47,041 bases of DNA from Auritidibacter sp. Marseille-P8566 (GTDB taxonomy: Bacteria > Actinomycetota > Actinomycetes > Actinomycetales > Microbacteriaceae): NCBI GenBank assembly GCA_945895375.1, contig CAMDEE010000008.1:1-47041 (forward strand), read 5' to 3'. The notes under the pieces are model-generated. The model was given only the letters and a program-made list of their open reading frames with translations, did no database searches and was not told the DNA's origin. Made by a program: the position numbers and the translations under genes. Shown here in pieces: positions 38,004 through 47,041 of the stretch (position 1 is the stretch's first letter; each line of letters begins with the position of its first letter).

Positions 38004-39041
38004 TTAGTCCTCTTGATTCTTTGATAAAAGTTGTGACAAAGCTAGAACAGCTGCAAGGTTCCTCGCGTAGTTCATGCGTGTTGGACCAAGCACTGCAATC
38101 TTTGCCAAATCTGTTCCGTGGTTACTGTATCCAGAGAGCACGAGTGAACTAGTTGAGAATTCAAAAACGCTGTTCTCTGAACCTATAATCGCCTTTGGCG
38201 TTTCAGCCTCTATTTTCCACAGGTTCAAAACTTTCCAAATGTCTGTCCCCTCATCGAATGTTTCAAGTAAAGATGACAGACCTCCAGCAAACTCTTGTTC
38301 AGCACGAACAAGGTTCGATGCTCCAGCAAGAGCAACCTTGTCTTGCTTATTGGCTTTGATAAGAACAAGCAGACCTTCAGAAAGAGCTTTTACGTGAGCC
38401 AATGACTCTGGCGAAGTCTTGGAAATCAAATCGTTTAGCTTCTCTGGCAAGGATTCAATTGAAGAACCTTGGCAAACCTGGCTGAATGATTTCTTCAAAT
38501 CAGATAACTGGTCTTCTGTTATCTCATTACTCAATACCACTATGTGTTGAGCAATACGGTCAGCTTGGGTAATCAGAAGAACTAGAACTCTGCTATCTGA
38601 AACCTTCACGAATTCAATAGACCGAACGAAAGTGCTCTGCAGGTTTGGGTACTGAACTACTGCTGCTTCACCGGTTGCTTTAGCCAGCAACTGCGCAGAA
38701 GTCTGCAACTTCTCATCAAGGTCGGTTAGTTGATCAAGGGTGTTTGAAAACAATCTGTTTAGTTCAACCAGGTTCTTCTTGAGTTCCGCTGTTGCCTCAG
38801 CGTTGATCATCTGGTCAACAAATACTCGATAGCCCTTATCGGTTGGCACTCGACCACTAGAGGTGTGTGGGGCTTGAATGTACCCTTCTTCTTCAAGAAC
38901 TGCCATGTCGTTTCTAATTGTTGCGCTAGAGACACCAAACTGGTGACGTTCAAGAAGGGCTTTTGAGCTGACAGGCTCATTAGTCAAAATGAAGTCTTCA
39001 ATAATTGAACGCAGAACTGCAGCATTGCGCTCTGAAATCAT
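38004..39041 (-). CDS. hrcA: Heat-inducible transcription repressor HrcA
   Basis: A 345-residue repressor that binds CIRCE and is released on heat shock when GroEL is titrated away. The N-terminal winged helix has KALLERHQFGVSSATIRNDMAVLEE-type recognition residues (about 24-50), then the HrcA GAF-like dimerisation domain follows. ATG 39041 has AAGGAG about 6 bases upstream, and a perfect CIRCE lies 42 bp before the start, so autoregulation is expected. dnaJ follows with no spacer. Confidence 0.97.
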   Translation of the reverse strand: MISERNAAVLRSIIEDFILTNEPVSSKALLERHQFGVSSATIRNDMAVLEEEGYIQAPHTSSGRVPTDKGYRVFVDQMINAEATAELKKNLVELNRLFSNTLDQLTDLDEKLQTSAQLLAKATGEAAVVQYPNLQSTFVRSIEFVKVSDSRVLVLLITQADRIAQHIVVLSNEITEDQLSDLKKSFSQVCQGSSIESLPEKLNDLISKTSPESLAHVKALSEGLLVLIKANKQDKVALAGASNLVRAEQEFAGGLSSLLETFDEGTDIWKVLNLWKIEAETPKAIIGSENSVFEFSTSSLVLSGYSNHGTDLAKIAVLGPTRMNYARNLAAVLALSQLLSKNQED

Positions 39042-39083
39042 CTCAACTCCTTATTCCTATAGGTTTCCTAGGAATTGGGATTA

Positions 39084-39110
39084 TTGGCACTCTAACTCCT
39101 AGAGTGCCAA
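39084..39110 (-). promoter_or_regulatory. CIRCE operator
   Basis: TTGGCACTC (39084-39092), nine bases, then GAGTGCCAA (39102-39110): a perfect 9-bp inverted repeat of the HrcA operator class. It lies in the hrcA promoter region, 2 bp after the stop codon of the upstream DUF4870 gene, separating that gene from the heat-shock transcript. Confidence 0.96.
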
Positions 39111-39112
39111 TA

Positions 39113-39613
39113 TTACTTCACGAAGCGGATAGTTAGTGGGTATCTGTATTCCCTGCCATCACCAGCAGCGACTGCACCCATGATCATGAAGATCAACGCC
39201 GCGATACCCAGCGCGATACCAGCTGGAACGACAATGAGTAATCCGATACCAAGTGTGACGATGCTAAAGATGGTGGCGGCAATAGAAAAGACCAACATCG
39301 TGAGTTGGAAGTTCATTGACTCAGTTGCGTGACGCTTATCGAAGTCGGTAGCTGTAGCTGAGTTTCTGACCAGTAGTCCAGGAAGCCAAAGCAGGAACAA
39401 TGAAACTATCAGGAAGATTGCCACGACGGCTGCAATCAGCGGTGCGAGATGAACCCATAGAGCAAGATTGCTTTTACTTTTCACAGGCTCGGAAACTTTG
39501 TCCGCAGCGCTGACTTCGGACTTGAGTTCCTGTGTAGTCAGTAGCTGACGACCACAGGTAGGACAGAACTTACCTGCCTTGACATCCTTTGCACATGAAA
39601 CACAGTAACCCAT
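39113..39613 (-). CDS. Zinc-ribbon plus DUF4870 membrane protein
   Basis: A 166-residue protein with an N-terminal zinc ribbon (CVSCAKDV, CPTCG; residues 4-20), a polar linker, and a DUF4870 (Tic20-like) membrane domain from about 50. HLAPLIA, RHATESMNFQLT and the closing YRYPLTIRFVK are its recognisable blocks, and there are three to four hydrophobic helices. The molecular role of the family is unknown. ATG 39613 has AAAGGAG upstream. It lies between hemW and hrcA. Confidence 0.8.
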   Translation of the reverse strand: MGYCVSCAKDVKAGKFCPTCGRQLLTTQELKSEVSAADKVSEPVKSKSNLALWVHLAPLIAAVVAIFLIVSLFLLWLPGLLVRNSATATDFDKRHATESMNFQLTMLVFSIAATIFSIVTLGIGLLIVVPAGIALGIAALIFMIMGAVAAGDGREYRYPLTIRFVK

Positions 39614-39649
39614 TTGAAGCTCCTTTTCTATTGCTTGTTCAATTATCTG

Positions 39650-40879
39650 CTAGCCAAGAAGCTTTAGTACGACAAAATCGGCTAAAAGCCTCCCTTTTGC
39701 TGTGAGAATGATGTGTCCCCGCATGGCTTCTATGGGTTCAACCAACTGATCAGCGATTAGACCTGCAACCACATTTGATTCAGCAAAGCCCTTAGATTTC
39801 ATCCATTCCAAAGAAATGCCATCGCTAATTCTTGTTTCCAGCATGACCTTCTCAATGTCTCTGTTCTCTTGGTCAATGATTTCTCGTTCTAGTGCTGGAG
39901 ACAATCCTGCACTCATACGATCTGAGTAAGCAGCTGGGTTCTTCACATTCCACCAGCGAACTCCCCCAACGTGTGAGTGAGCACCAGGACCGAAACCCCA
40001 CCAGTCCATAGATTTCCAATAAGCCATGTTGTGACCTGAACGCTCTGAAATGTTCTTAGACCAGTTACTAACCTCGTAGTTCAGAAAACCTGCTTGAGAG
40101 AGTAACTGTTCAGTTAGTTCATACATATCAGCGTGAATATCGTCATTAGGTGCTTCAACCTCGCCAATCTTCACCTGTCTAGCCAGCTTTGTACCTGGTT
40201 CAACAATTAGTGAATAAGCGCTGATGTGATCAGTGTCTAACGCGATTGCTGCTTCTAGAGTTTGCTGCCAGTCAGCCAAGGACTCACCTGGTGCTCCATA
40301 GATAAGGTCAACACTTGTAGCAAGTCCTGCCGCTTTAGCAAAGCCAACAACCTTTCCAACGTTCTCAGGCTTGTGTGTTCTCTCCAACACTTTGAGTACA
40401 TGAGGAACAGCAGACTGCATTCCGAAGGAAATACGGTTGAAGCCACCTGCTTTTAGGTCCTTGATGTATTGCTCATCTACTGAGTCAGGATTGGCTTCTG
40501 TCGTGATGTCAGCGGTTGCTTTGATACCAAAGGTGTTCTTTAGTTTCCCTAGCATCGCAATTAGATCTGTAGCCGGCAGCATGGTTGGGGTTCCCCCACC
40601 AAAGAACACTGATGTGAACTCACGCTTAACAAAACCTGACTTTTCCAGTGCTACCTCAGCGAAATCTATTTCGCTGATTAGAGTATTAGCGAAGGTCCCT
40701 TGCGTTGATGTTCCAATTTCATCTGCTGTGTATGTGTTGAAGTCACAGTAACCACACTTTACCTCACAGTAAGGAACGTGAACATAGGCGTGAAAAGTTC
40801 TTGATTCAACATCAACTAAAGCTGACTCAGGTATTAGGCCATCGACAGGTGCTTTTTCCCCTTTAGGAAACTGAGGCAT
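39650..40879 (-). CDS. hemW: Radical-SAM haem chaperone HemW
   Basis: A 409-residue coproporphyrinogen-III-oxidase-like protein. The [4Fe-4S] motif is Cys38, Cys42, Cys45 in VPYCEVKCGYCDF; Phe instead of a fourth Cys after the motif marks HemW rather than HemN, so a haem-delivery role is more likely than the oxidase reaction. SVFFGGGTPT and the C-terminal HemN domain are present. The ATG shares one base with the lepA stop (TAATG); the lepA-hemW-hrcA order is conserved in Gram-positive bacteria. Confidence 0.94.
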   Translation of the reverse strand: MPQFPKGEKAPVDGLIPESALVDVESRTFHAYVHVPYCEVKCGYCDFNTYTADEIGTSTQGTFANTLISEIDFAEVALEKSGFVKREFTSVFFGGGTPTMLPATDLIAMLGKLKNTFGIKATADITTEANPDSVDEQYIKDLKAGGFNRISFGMQSAVPHVLKVLERTHKPENVGKVVGFAKAAGLATSVDLIYGAPGESLADWQQTLEAAIALDTDHISAYSLIVEPGTKLARQVKIGEVEAPNDDIHADMYELTEQLLSQAGFLNYEVSNWSKNISERSGHNMAYWKSMDWWGFGPGAHSHVGGVRWWNVKNPAAYSDRMSAGLSPALEREIIDQENRDIEKVMLETRISDGISLEWMKSKGFAESNVVAGLIADQLVEPIEAMRGHIILTAKGRLLADFVVLKLLG

Positions 40880-42738
40880 TATTTAGCCTTCTTCTCGCCT
40901 TTTTTCTCAGCTGAAGAAGATAGCGCTGCGATGAAAGCTTCTTGAGGAACTTCGACTCGCCCCACCATCTTCATGCGCTTCTTACCTTCTTTTTGCTTCT
41001 CAAGTAGTTTGCGCTTACGGCTGATGTCACCACCGTAACACTTGGCCAAAACGTCCTTACGAAAAGCACGAATAGATTCACGAGCGATGATACGAGCACC
41101 GATAGCTGCTTGGATAGGAACTTCGAATGCCTGTCTAGGAATAAGTTCACGTAGCTTGGTAGTCATCATCACACCGTAGGCATAGGCCTTGTCTTTGTGA
41201 ACAATCGCACTAAAAGCATCGACCTGTTCACCCTGAAGAAGAATGTCAACCTTTACTAGGTCTCCCTGCTCCATACCTGACTCTTCATAGTCCAAAGAGC
41301 CATAACCTTGAGTTCTTGATTTCAGGTTGTCAAAGAAGTCAAAGACGATTTCAGCAAGCGGCATTGTGTAACGAAGTTGAACACGGTCAGTTCCGAAGTA
41401 CTGCATGTCAACAAGAGTTCCTCTTCTTGACTGACATAGTTCCATGATTGTTCCGACATAATCCTTCGGAGAAAGAAGTGTCGCCTTCACCATTGGCTCT
41501 AGAACCTTAGAGATCTTGCCAACTGGATATTCACTTGGGTTAGTAACAGTTACCTGTCTCTTATCTTCAAGTGTGACTTCATAAACTACAGAAGGAGCAG
41601 TTGCGATTAGATCTAGATTGAATTCACGCTCTAGTCGTTCGGTAATGATTTCTAGGTGCAATAGACCTAGGAATCCACATCTAAATCCGAAACCAAGAGC
41701 CACAGATGTTTCTGGTTCATAAACCAAAGAAGCATCGCTTAGCTTCAACTTATCTAAAGCCTCACGAAGAACCGGGTAATCAGATCCATCAATCGGATAG
41801 ATACCTGAGTAAACCATTGGTTTAGGTTCTGAATAACCCTTAAGAGCTTGCGTTGCTGGCTTCATCGCTGATGTGACAGTGTCACCAACTTTAGATTGAC
41901 GAACATCTTTCACACCGGTGATGAGATATCCAACTTCACCAACACCTAAACCTTTAGTTGGTTCTGGTTCTGGAGATGAAACACCAATCTCAAGACATTC
42001 GTGAACAGCTTTAGTTGACATCATGGTGATGCGCTCACGAGGAGTCATCGAACCATCAACCATACGCACGTATGTAACAACACCACGGTATGAGTCATAG
42101 ACAGAGTCAAAGATCATCGCTCGTGCAGGAGCGTTAGGGTCTCCTACTGGAGCTGGAATCTTTCTAACGATTTGATCTAGAAGTTCTGAAACGCCAACAC
42201 CTGTTTTACCTGAAACACGAAGACAATCAGCTGGGTCTCCACCGATTAGGTTGGCAAGTTCTTCTGCATACTTCTCAGGTTGAGCCGCAGGTAGGTCAAT
42301 CTTGTTTAGAACAGGAATGATTTCAAGATCATTCTCAATAGCTAGGTATAGGTTCGCTAGGGTCTGAGCTTCGATACCCTGAGCTGCATCAACTAGCAAG
42401 ATTGCACCTTCACAGGCAGCTAGAGATCTGCTCACCTCATATGTGAAGTCAACGTGCCCTGGAGTATCAATCATGTTCATGGCGAAGGTCTTACCTTCAA
42501 ACTCCCAAGGCATTCTTACTGCCTGAGACTTGATGGTGATGCCGCGCTCACGCTCAATGTCCATGCGATCTAGGTACTGAGCTCTCATAGAGCGATCATC
42601 AACAACACCGGTTAGCTGAAGCATGCGGTCAGCAAGGGTTGATTTGCCGTGGTCAATGTGGGCAATAATGCAGAAATTGCGGATAAATTCAGGGTTGGTC
42701 TTACCTGGCACTAGTGAAGTGGTAGCACGTGGCGACAA
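40879..42738 (-). CDS. lepA: Elongation factor 4 (LepA)
   Basis: A 619-residue translational GTPase acting on stalled or maturing ribosomes. G1 is AHIDHGKST (residues 25-33), G3 is DTPGH and G4 is NKID. The unique C-terminal domain ends with [24 protein letters not shown]-type residues typical of LepA. The start is TTG 42738 with AGAGG upstream, giving [21 protein letters not shown]. It heads the lepA-hemW run, divergent from rpsT over about 240 bp. Confidence 0.96.
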   Translation of the reverse strand: MSPRATTSLVPGKTNPEFIRNFCIIAHIDHGKSTLADRMLQLTGVVDDRSMRAQYLDRMDIERERGITIKSQAVRMPWEFEGKTFAMNMIDTPGHVDFTYEVSRSLAACEGAILLVDAAQGIEAQTLANLYLAIENDLEIIPVLNKIDLPAAQPEKYAEELANLIGGDPADCLRVSGKTGVGVSELLDQIVRKIPAPVGDPNAPARAMIFDSVYDSYRGVVTYVRMVDGSMTPRERITMMSTKAVHECLEIGVSSPEPEPTKGLGVGEVGYLITGVKDVRQSKVGDTVTSAMKPATQALKGYSEPKPMVYSGIYPIDGSDYPVLREALDKLKLSDASLVYEPETSVALGFGFRCGFLGLLHLEIITERLEREFNLDLIATAPSVVYEVTLEDKRQVTVTNPSEYPVGKISKVLEPMVKATLLSPKDYVGTIMELCQSRRGTLVDMQYFGTDRVQLRYTMPLAEIVFDFFDNLKSRTQGYGSLDYEESGMEQGDLVKVDILLQGEQVDAFSAIVHKDKAYAYGVMMTTKLRELIPRQAFEVPIQAAIGARIIARESIRAFRKDVLAKCYGGDISRKRKLLEKQKEGKKRMKMVGRVEVPQEAFIAALSSSAEKKGEKKAK

Positions 42739-42806
42739 AGGAGACCTCTTGATTTAGCTAAAAGAGCGAACTGACGGCGATTGCCGTCTCCTTATTCTCG
42801 CATAAA

Positions 42807-42822
42807 CCCTAGGAATCTAGGG
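42807..42822. repeat. Perfect 6+4+6 palindrome between lepA and rpsT
   Basis: CCCTAG-GAAT-CTAGGG lies between the two divergent genes, 69 bp before the lepA start and 160 bp before rpsT. A second small hairpin, GACGGC-GATT-GCCGTC (42773-42788), is in the presumed lepA leader. The palindrome could be an operator or a transcript hairpin; no regulator is assigned. Confidence 0.4.
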
Positions 42823-42895
42823 CAGTTTGAAGATACTCATAGCCTGTATGGGTTGCCCAATTGCCTAGAACGCTGGTAGTCTTTTAGGGATTTAG

Positions 42896-43027
42896 ATGAC
42901 CAGTTCCTCCAAATCCACAAACCTCAAGAATTTTGAAGATGTTCTGCGTGAGCGGGACAAAGCCCCTCAAGAAAGTGAAACATGGCAAATATCAAGTCGC
43001 AGATCAAGCGTATCGGCACAAACCTGA
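42896..43027 (+). CDS. Possible 43-residue peptide overlapping the start of rpsT
   Basis: ATG 42896 opens a frame of 43 codons ([20 protein letters not shown]...) ending TGA at 43025-43027, overlapping the first 46 bp of rpsT in another frame. The first 28 codons lie in the otherwise untranslated rpsT leader. There is no Shine-Dalgarno sequence before it. It could be a short upstream frame affecting S20 translation or chance; no family is recognised. Confidence 0.25.
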   Translation: MTSSSKSTNLKNFEDVLRERDKAPQESETWQISSRRSSVSAQT

Positions 43028-43242
43028 AGGCTCAAGAGCGCAACAAGGCTGTACGTAGCGAAGTTAGAACTGCTGTTCGTGCAGTTCGTGAAGCAGCAGC
43101 AGCTGGAGACAAGGCTCTTGCAACAGAGGCACTAAAGGTTGCTAGCAAGAAGCTAGACAAGGCTGTTTCAAAGGGTGTATTCCACAAGAACGCAGCAGCT
43201 AACAAGAAGTCAGCTATTGCCAAGAAGGTTTCAGCTCTATAA
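42982..43242 (+). CDS. rpsT: 30S ribosomal protein S20
   Basis: An 86-residue, highly basic helical protein that binds 16S rRNA early in 30S assembly. [14 protein letters not shown] and the Lys/Ala-rich C-terminus ([19 protein letters not shown]) are diagnostic. ATG 42982 has GAAAGTGA upstream, a modest SD. It is a single-gene transcript ending in a strong hairpin terminator 11 bp after the stop. The position next to lepA and holA is conserved. Confidence 0.98.
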   Translation: MANIKSQIKRIGTNLKAQERNKAVRSEVRTAVRAVREAAAAGDKALATEALKVASKKLDKAVSKGVFHKNAAANKKSAIAKKVSAL

Positions 43243-43253
43243 ACCAAACTTCT

Positions 43254-43279
43254 AAAAGACCCGCTTCGGCGGGTCTTTT
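43254..43279. terminator. Strong rho-independent terminator after rpsT, probably bidirectional
   Basis: AAAAGACCCGC and GCGGGTCTTTT form a perfect 11-bp stem around a TTCG tetraloop. T-runs occur on both strands, so it should also stop the convergent MFS transcript, whose stop codon lies 3 bp beyond. Confidence 0.95.
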
Positions 43280-43282
43280 ACT

Positions 43283-44461
43283 TTAAGCGGCAGGTATCCG
43301 CTTATCTCTTCCAGCCACTGCACCGGCGAAGAGTTGGATGAATGTCAGAACAGAAACCAAAACCAAGCTTGCATCCCAGGTACCGGTTACTTCTCTTAGG
43401 AAACCAAACCCGAAAGTTCCAGCAGCAGAGATTAGATAACCCCAACCTTGAGCAAGTGCAGATAACTGTGTTGTCTGAGTGCTAGTGCTTGCTCTAGATC
43501 CAATCAAAGTCAAAGACAGAGGGAATGTCGCAGCAAAACCAAAACCAGTAATCACACAGGCAAGAACAAGTAGCTCTGGTGTCAACCAAATCATCAGAAG
43601 ACCTGCAAGGGTCAAGGTAGTCATAACAACAGCAATAAGTGAAAGTGACTTGAACTTTCTAAACAACAGAGAAGCAAGGAATCCAGAAGGTACACCTACG
43701 AAAGTGGTTAGTCCTAAAAGACTTCCAGCGTCAACAGCTGACATTCCCCTATCGATTAGTAGCGATGGTAGCCAATTCAGAATTGAATAGAAGCCACCTG
43801 ACTGCAACCCAAAGAAGAAAACTATGCCCCAGGTCAAAGAAGATCTAACAACCGCTTTACGCTCTTCAGCGTGAGTAGCAACAGAAGTAATCTTGCCAAC
43901 CGATTTAGACCTAAACAGTGGAACCCAGAAGACAATTGCCAAGACGGCTGGAATAATCCAAACAGCAAGTGCTCCTCGCCAACCACCCAACAAATCAGAA
44001 GACGGAACAGCAATAGCAGCAGCGAAGCTAGCTGAGATGGCAAGCAGTGTCACATAAACGCCAGTAATAAGTTCTATGCGATCAGGGAACTGTTCCCTCA
44101 CAATTGTCGGAATCAATACGTTAGCAATAGCAATTGCCAAACCAATGATTATGGTGCTTGTCATCAGGGCAGGGAATCCCCCGATAAGCCTTGTTGCCAT
44201 AGCAACGCTGAGCACAAAAAGCACATACATCATTGCTTTGTTTAGTGTGAATCTCTTCACTAGAGCTGGGCTAAGGAAAGCTCCAAGACCGAAGCAAACG
44301 ATCGGCAATGAGGTCATCAAGCTGACCTGGAATAAAGTCAGAAACTCAGTACGAACAAGTTCTTCGACCAACGGACCGATAGAGGCAACAGGCGGTCTGA
44401 TAGCTAAGGAAATGAAAACCAAAGACAGCAGAGCCCAAACGGAATACTTAGCAGCCTTCAT
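43283..44461 (-). CDS. MFS transporter, CynX/NimT-like
   Basis: A 392-residue permease with about 12 membrane helices in two halves. The opening LSLVFISLAIRPPVASIGPL is the family mark of the cyanate/2-nitroimidazole transporter group (CynX/NimT/YeaN). The central loop (about 190-210) is charged. The substrate is unknown, and no cyanase or other tell-tale enzyme is nearby. ATG 44461 overlaps the holA stop by one base (TAATG), so it is translated after holA despite having no evident link to replication. Confidence 0.85.
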   Translation of the reverse strand: MKAAKYSVWALLSLVFISLAIRPPVASIGPLVEELVRTEFLTLFQVSLMTSLPIVCFGLGAFLSPALVKRFTLNKAMMYVLFVLSVAMATRLIGGFPALMTSTIIIGLAIAIANVLIPTIVREQFPDRIELITGVYVTLLAISASFAAAIAVPSSDLLGGWRGALAVWIIPAVLAIVFWVPLFRSKSVGKITSVATHAEERKAVVRSSLTWGIVFFFGLQSGGFYSILNWLPSLLIDRGMSAVDAGSLLGLTTFVGVPSGFLASLLFRKFKSLSLIAVVMTTLTLAGLLMIWLTPELLVLACVITGFGFAATFPLSLTLIGSRASTSTQTTQLSALAQGWGYLISAAGTFGFGFLREVTGTWDASLVLVSVLTFIQLFAGAVAGRDKRIPAA

Positions 44462-45441
44462 TAACTTCTTCCCCTGTTAACCACAAGGCTAACAAGTCTC
44501 TCTAGAGCGAACTGCGAGTCTTTCTCTCCACCCTTTACTGCATAATCTGTTTCAGCAATCGCATGAATGACTCTCGCTAGACCATCTTCTGTCCAGCCAG
44601 ATGTTGCTTGACGGACTTTAGTAAACAGCCAATCGGGAATACCCATATTGGCAGCGGTTGCCCTAGGGTTTCCGTAGATCTTCGCAAGCTGATTGATTTT
44701 TCTACTGAAGGCATTAACCATCACTACTGGCTCTAAGCCTTGATCAAGAGCGTGTCTCAGTAAGAGAAGTGCTTGAGCTCCCTGTCCGTCGAAAGCTGCG
44801 TCAGCAACTTTGTAAACAGTGGTCTCTAGCCTTCCACCAAAATACTTCTCAACAAGTTCAGGTGTGATGTCTCCTGCATCGTCCAACTGAAGTTGCGATG
44901 CCGCAGCTGCAAGTTCTTCATAGTCAGTACTGAAGATGTCGACCAACGCTTGAGCCGCAGCCTTTTGAATCTTTCTACCCTTGGCTATGAACTCATTCTC
45001 AACAAAAGTGATCTTGTCTGCTTCTTTGTTTGTGTCAGTGCAGGTGGCTTCAATAAACGCATCGTTTGCGCGCAAGCTCTCGAGTAACTTCTTGCCACGG
45101 ACAGATTTGCCATTGTGCCTAAAGATAACTACCGCATCCTCAAAAGGCTGGTTTAGGTACTCAACGCCATCTGTGATGAGTGCGTCTGTGCAACGCTCAA
45201 CTCCGTCAATGACAACAAGCTTGGAATCTCCAAACAATCCAGCGCTAGCCAAATCAAAGATCTGTCCCGTAACATAATCAGCACCGCTCACCTCAACAAC
45301 TTCAAGGTCCTGGTTTTTAGTTTTTAGCTCTGCCTTTACCGCCTTTATGGCTCTATCGGCAAAGAAGTCTTGAGGGCCAGATACAAGAATCACCGGTGCC
45401 GGTTTCACTGCACGCCAAGGGACTACTCTTGCTGGACTCAC
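44461..45441 (-). CDS. holA: DNA polymerase III subunit delta
   Basis: A 326-residue clamp-loader subunit that opens the beta clamp. The N-terminal domain begins PAPVILVSGPQDFFADRAIKAV, with the family patterns AGLFGDSKLVVIDGVE and, near the end, FALERLVSLVVNRG. There is no functional Walker motif, as expected for delta. The start is GTG 45441, 9 bp after the comEC stop; the comEC-holA-rpsT neighbourhood is typical of Actinobacteria. Confidence 0.94.
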   Translation of the reverse strand: MSPARVVPWRAVKPAPVILVSGPQDFFADRAIKAVKAELKTKNQDLEVVEVSGADYVTGQIFDLASAGLFGDSKLVVIDGVERCTDALITDGVEYLNQPFEDAVVIFRHNGKSVRGKKLLESLRANDAFIEATCTDTNKEADKITFVENEFIAKGRKIQKAAAQALVDIFSTDYEELAAAASQLQLDDAGDITPELVEKYFGGRLETTVYKVADAAFDGQGAQALLLLRHALDQGLEPVVMVNAFSRKINQLAKIYGNPRATAANMGIPDWLFTKVRQATSGWTEDGLARVIHAIAETDYAVKGGEKDSQFALERLVSLVVNRGRS

Positions 45442-45450
45442 CTGTAAAGC

Positions 45451-47041
45451 CTAACTTCTACCAGCGATAGACACCTCTAGCCCAGAACTGGACTCCGAAA
45501 TGCCTATTGCCCCCATTTCATCAGTTCTAAGCACTTGTGTTCCACTGAAGTTCAGCAGGTCGAGAGTTCTTCTTGTTGGATGCCCATAGGAGTTATCTTT
45601 ACCCACAGAGATAAGAGCAATGTCTGCTGAAATTGCTTCATAAACTTCAGGTGCTTGATCTCCTGAGCCATGATGAGCAACCTTGACAATGACCATTCTC
45701 GACCCGAAACCCGATTCAAACAGATTCCGATAGTCAGAACCCATTCGCAGTTGCGCTCTTTCACCAGAATCCGCCAATGCGAATAGAGACACGTTCTCAC
45801 TCTCCCAATACATAGAGGTGCTGGCGTCATTGCTATCTTCAGCATCCATCGCACCTCTACTAGGAGCAAGAACTAGCCACTTATATTCACCTAGTTGCCC
45901 ACTCATACCTTTTTCGGCCTTCACCATCGGCACTTTCCTAGCTTCAAGGATGTCCTGAGTAATGTTTGCTCCTGGTCGGTCATCAGCAAACGGGGTGATG
46001 AGTGCCGTAACTACTTCTCTTCCCGTGATTGCACCTAGCACTCCGCCAACGTGATCCATGTCGTAGTGAGTTAGTACTAGAAGATCTATCCTGTTTATTC
46101 CCAATCCACTTAGACACTCATCTATTGCAGGATCTTCACGACCAACATCAATCAGAGCAACTTTTCCCTGCGATCTAATCACCAGAGCATCGCCTTGCCC
46201 CACATCGCAATTCACTATTGAGTAGTCATTTCTATAGAAATCACCGCGCTGGATGGCAATCGAAGAGCTTTGTGCAAAGAATGACAACAGGATCAACGCA
46301 ACGATTAGTCCAGAAATTCTCTTTATAACTACCTTCTTACTGCTCACATACACCCAAATAGCAAGAACTAAGACGATTGCTAACCCAATTCCAAATACAC
46401 CTTCAACCCAACTGATGCTTGCCGAAGGAGCATTTGCGAATCTCTCAGCAACAAACAGAATGACAGCAGCTGGATAGGAAGCGATAAGACACAGTCCAGC
46501 AGAGAGAAGTGGAAATACCGGAGCTGCCAGACAAGAAAGTAAGCCAATAACTGTGATTGGTGCAACCAGTGGCTCGGCCAGCACGTTGGCAACAATCGAA
46601 TAGAGAGGTATGGATGGCTGAAGCAACAACAGAACAGGAAGACATGCAATCTGAGCCGAGAGCGATACAGAAACCACTATCGCCAACCAAAGCGGCATTC
46701 TTCTTTGAAGAATCTCAACTAGCTTTGGTGCAAGCACTAAAAGACCCAGAGTTGCTAGAGCAGAAAGAGCAAAGCCAAAGTCCATGGATAGCTTTGGCTC
46801 ATACATCAACAGAATCACTACTGCTAAAGAAAGCGCTTCGAGTGGAGGAACTCTTCTTCCAAGTAAGAAACCAACAAGCACCGCACCTACCATCACGCTT
46901 GCTCTCAAAACACTGGGCTCAGGGCCAACAAGACCTAGATAGGCAAAGATAACAGCGAAACTCAGAGAAAGCCTTATCGATCTCCTTATAGGTAGAAGAT
47001 TTAGAAGTAAAGCAGCTCCGGCTAGAACAATTGCGCAGTTA
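45451..47041 (-). CDS. comEC: ComEC/Rec2 DNA-uptake channel, C-terminal part (cut by window edge)
   Basis: The frame is open from the right edge to TAG at 45451 (about 530 residues seen). An apparent start at 46908 is an internal TTG; codons before it continue in frame (LVGPEPSVLRASVM), so the true N-terminus, with its OB-like domain, is outside the window. The competence domain (membrane helices, GFALSALATLGLL) is followed by a metallo-beta-lactamase domain with LTHYDMDHVGG. ComEC forms the inner-membrane channel for transforming DNA. The comEA gene, expected just beyond, is not visible. Confidence 0.93.
   Translation of the reverse strand, partial: NCAIVLAGAALLLNLLPIRRSIRLSLSFAVIFAYLGLVGPEPSVLRASVMVGAVLVGFLLGRRVPPLEALSLAVVILLMYEPKLSMDFGFALSALATLGLLVLAPKLVEILQRRMPLWLAIVVSVSLSAQIACLPVLLLLQPSIPLYSIVANVLAEPLVAPITVIGLLSCLAAPVFPLLSAGLCLIASYPAAVILFVAERFANAPSASISWVEGVFGIGLAIVLVLAIWVYVSSKKVVIKRISGLIVALILLSFFAQSSSIAIQRGDFYRNDYSIVNCDVGQGDALVIRSQGKVALIDVGREDPAIDECLSGLGINRIDLLVLTHYDMDHVGGVLGAITGREVVTALITPFADDRPGANITQDILEARKVPMVKAEKGMSGQLGEYKWLVLAPSRGAMDAEDSNDASTSMYWESENVSLFALADSGERAQLRMGSDYRNLFESGFGSRMVIVKVAHHGSGDQAPEVYEAISADIALISVGKDNSYGHPTRRTLDLLNFSGTQVLRTDEMGAIGISESSSGLEVSIAGRS

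Overview
The window looks like a continuous stretch of core chromosome from a low-GC, small-genome actinobacterium, most probably a planktonic Microbacteriaceae of the Luna type (Rhodoluna/Aquiluna-like). The grounds are gene order and protein type: aceE-fabD-fabH-acpP-fabF followed by a DUF3145 gene, homodimeric AceE, bacterial-type glyS, an era-leuA-recO-uppS-glyS-dus-dgt-dnaG run, hrcA-dnaJ-rsmE-hinT-phoH-ybeY, and an AhpE-like peroxiredoxin. Arg AGA and other A/T-rich codons are common, which is unusual for Actinobacteria. The genus is an inference. No insertion sequence, prophage, integrase or CRISPR array was seen.

Layout. 1-8.4 kb: end of an unknown gene, tRNA-Val, a peroxiredoxin, then the plus-strand pyruvate dehydrogenase E1/FAS-II block (acetyl-CoA production next to fatty-acid synthesis), DUF3145 and thymidine kinase. 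8.4-16.8 kb, minus strand: an alpha-glucan utilisation locus. It comprises a secreted protein with two CBM41-like modules, its terminator, LacI-family-like operators, a secreted type I pullulanase, and MalE-MalF-MalG. No ABC ATPase and no regulator are present locally. 17-22.3 kb: a CAU-anticodon tRNA, a GT4 glycosyltransferase, a DMT-type membrane protein, peptide deformylase, a membrane kinase-like/regulator pair lacking both phospho-acceptor residues, and tRNA-Asn.

22.3-42.7 kb: an almost uninterrupted minus-strand housekeeping run with many 1- to 4-nt stop/start overlaps. It covers translation and ribosome biogenesis (lepA, ybeY, era, rsmE, glyS, dus), heat-shock control (hrcA-dnaJ behind a perfect CIRCE), cell-envelope lipid carrier (uppS), replication and repair (recO, dnaG, dgt), haem (hemW) and leucine synthesis. 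leuA has its own promoter-like element and a leader peptide with three consecutive Leu codons, which points to attenuation. 42.7-47 kb: rpsT on the plus strand with a strong terminator, then minus-strand comEC (cut by the window edge), holA and a CynX-like MFS transporter.

The most unusual items are the degenerate two-component pair (His to Asn in the kinase, Asp to Glu plus other losses in the receiver), the stand-alone secreted double-CBM41 protein, and a MalE-like binding protein with no lipobox. Next come the leuA leader, which looks leaderless, and a possible 36-residue single-span membrane peptide directly after a tRNA. TTG starts are frequent (at least nine genes).
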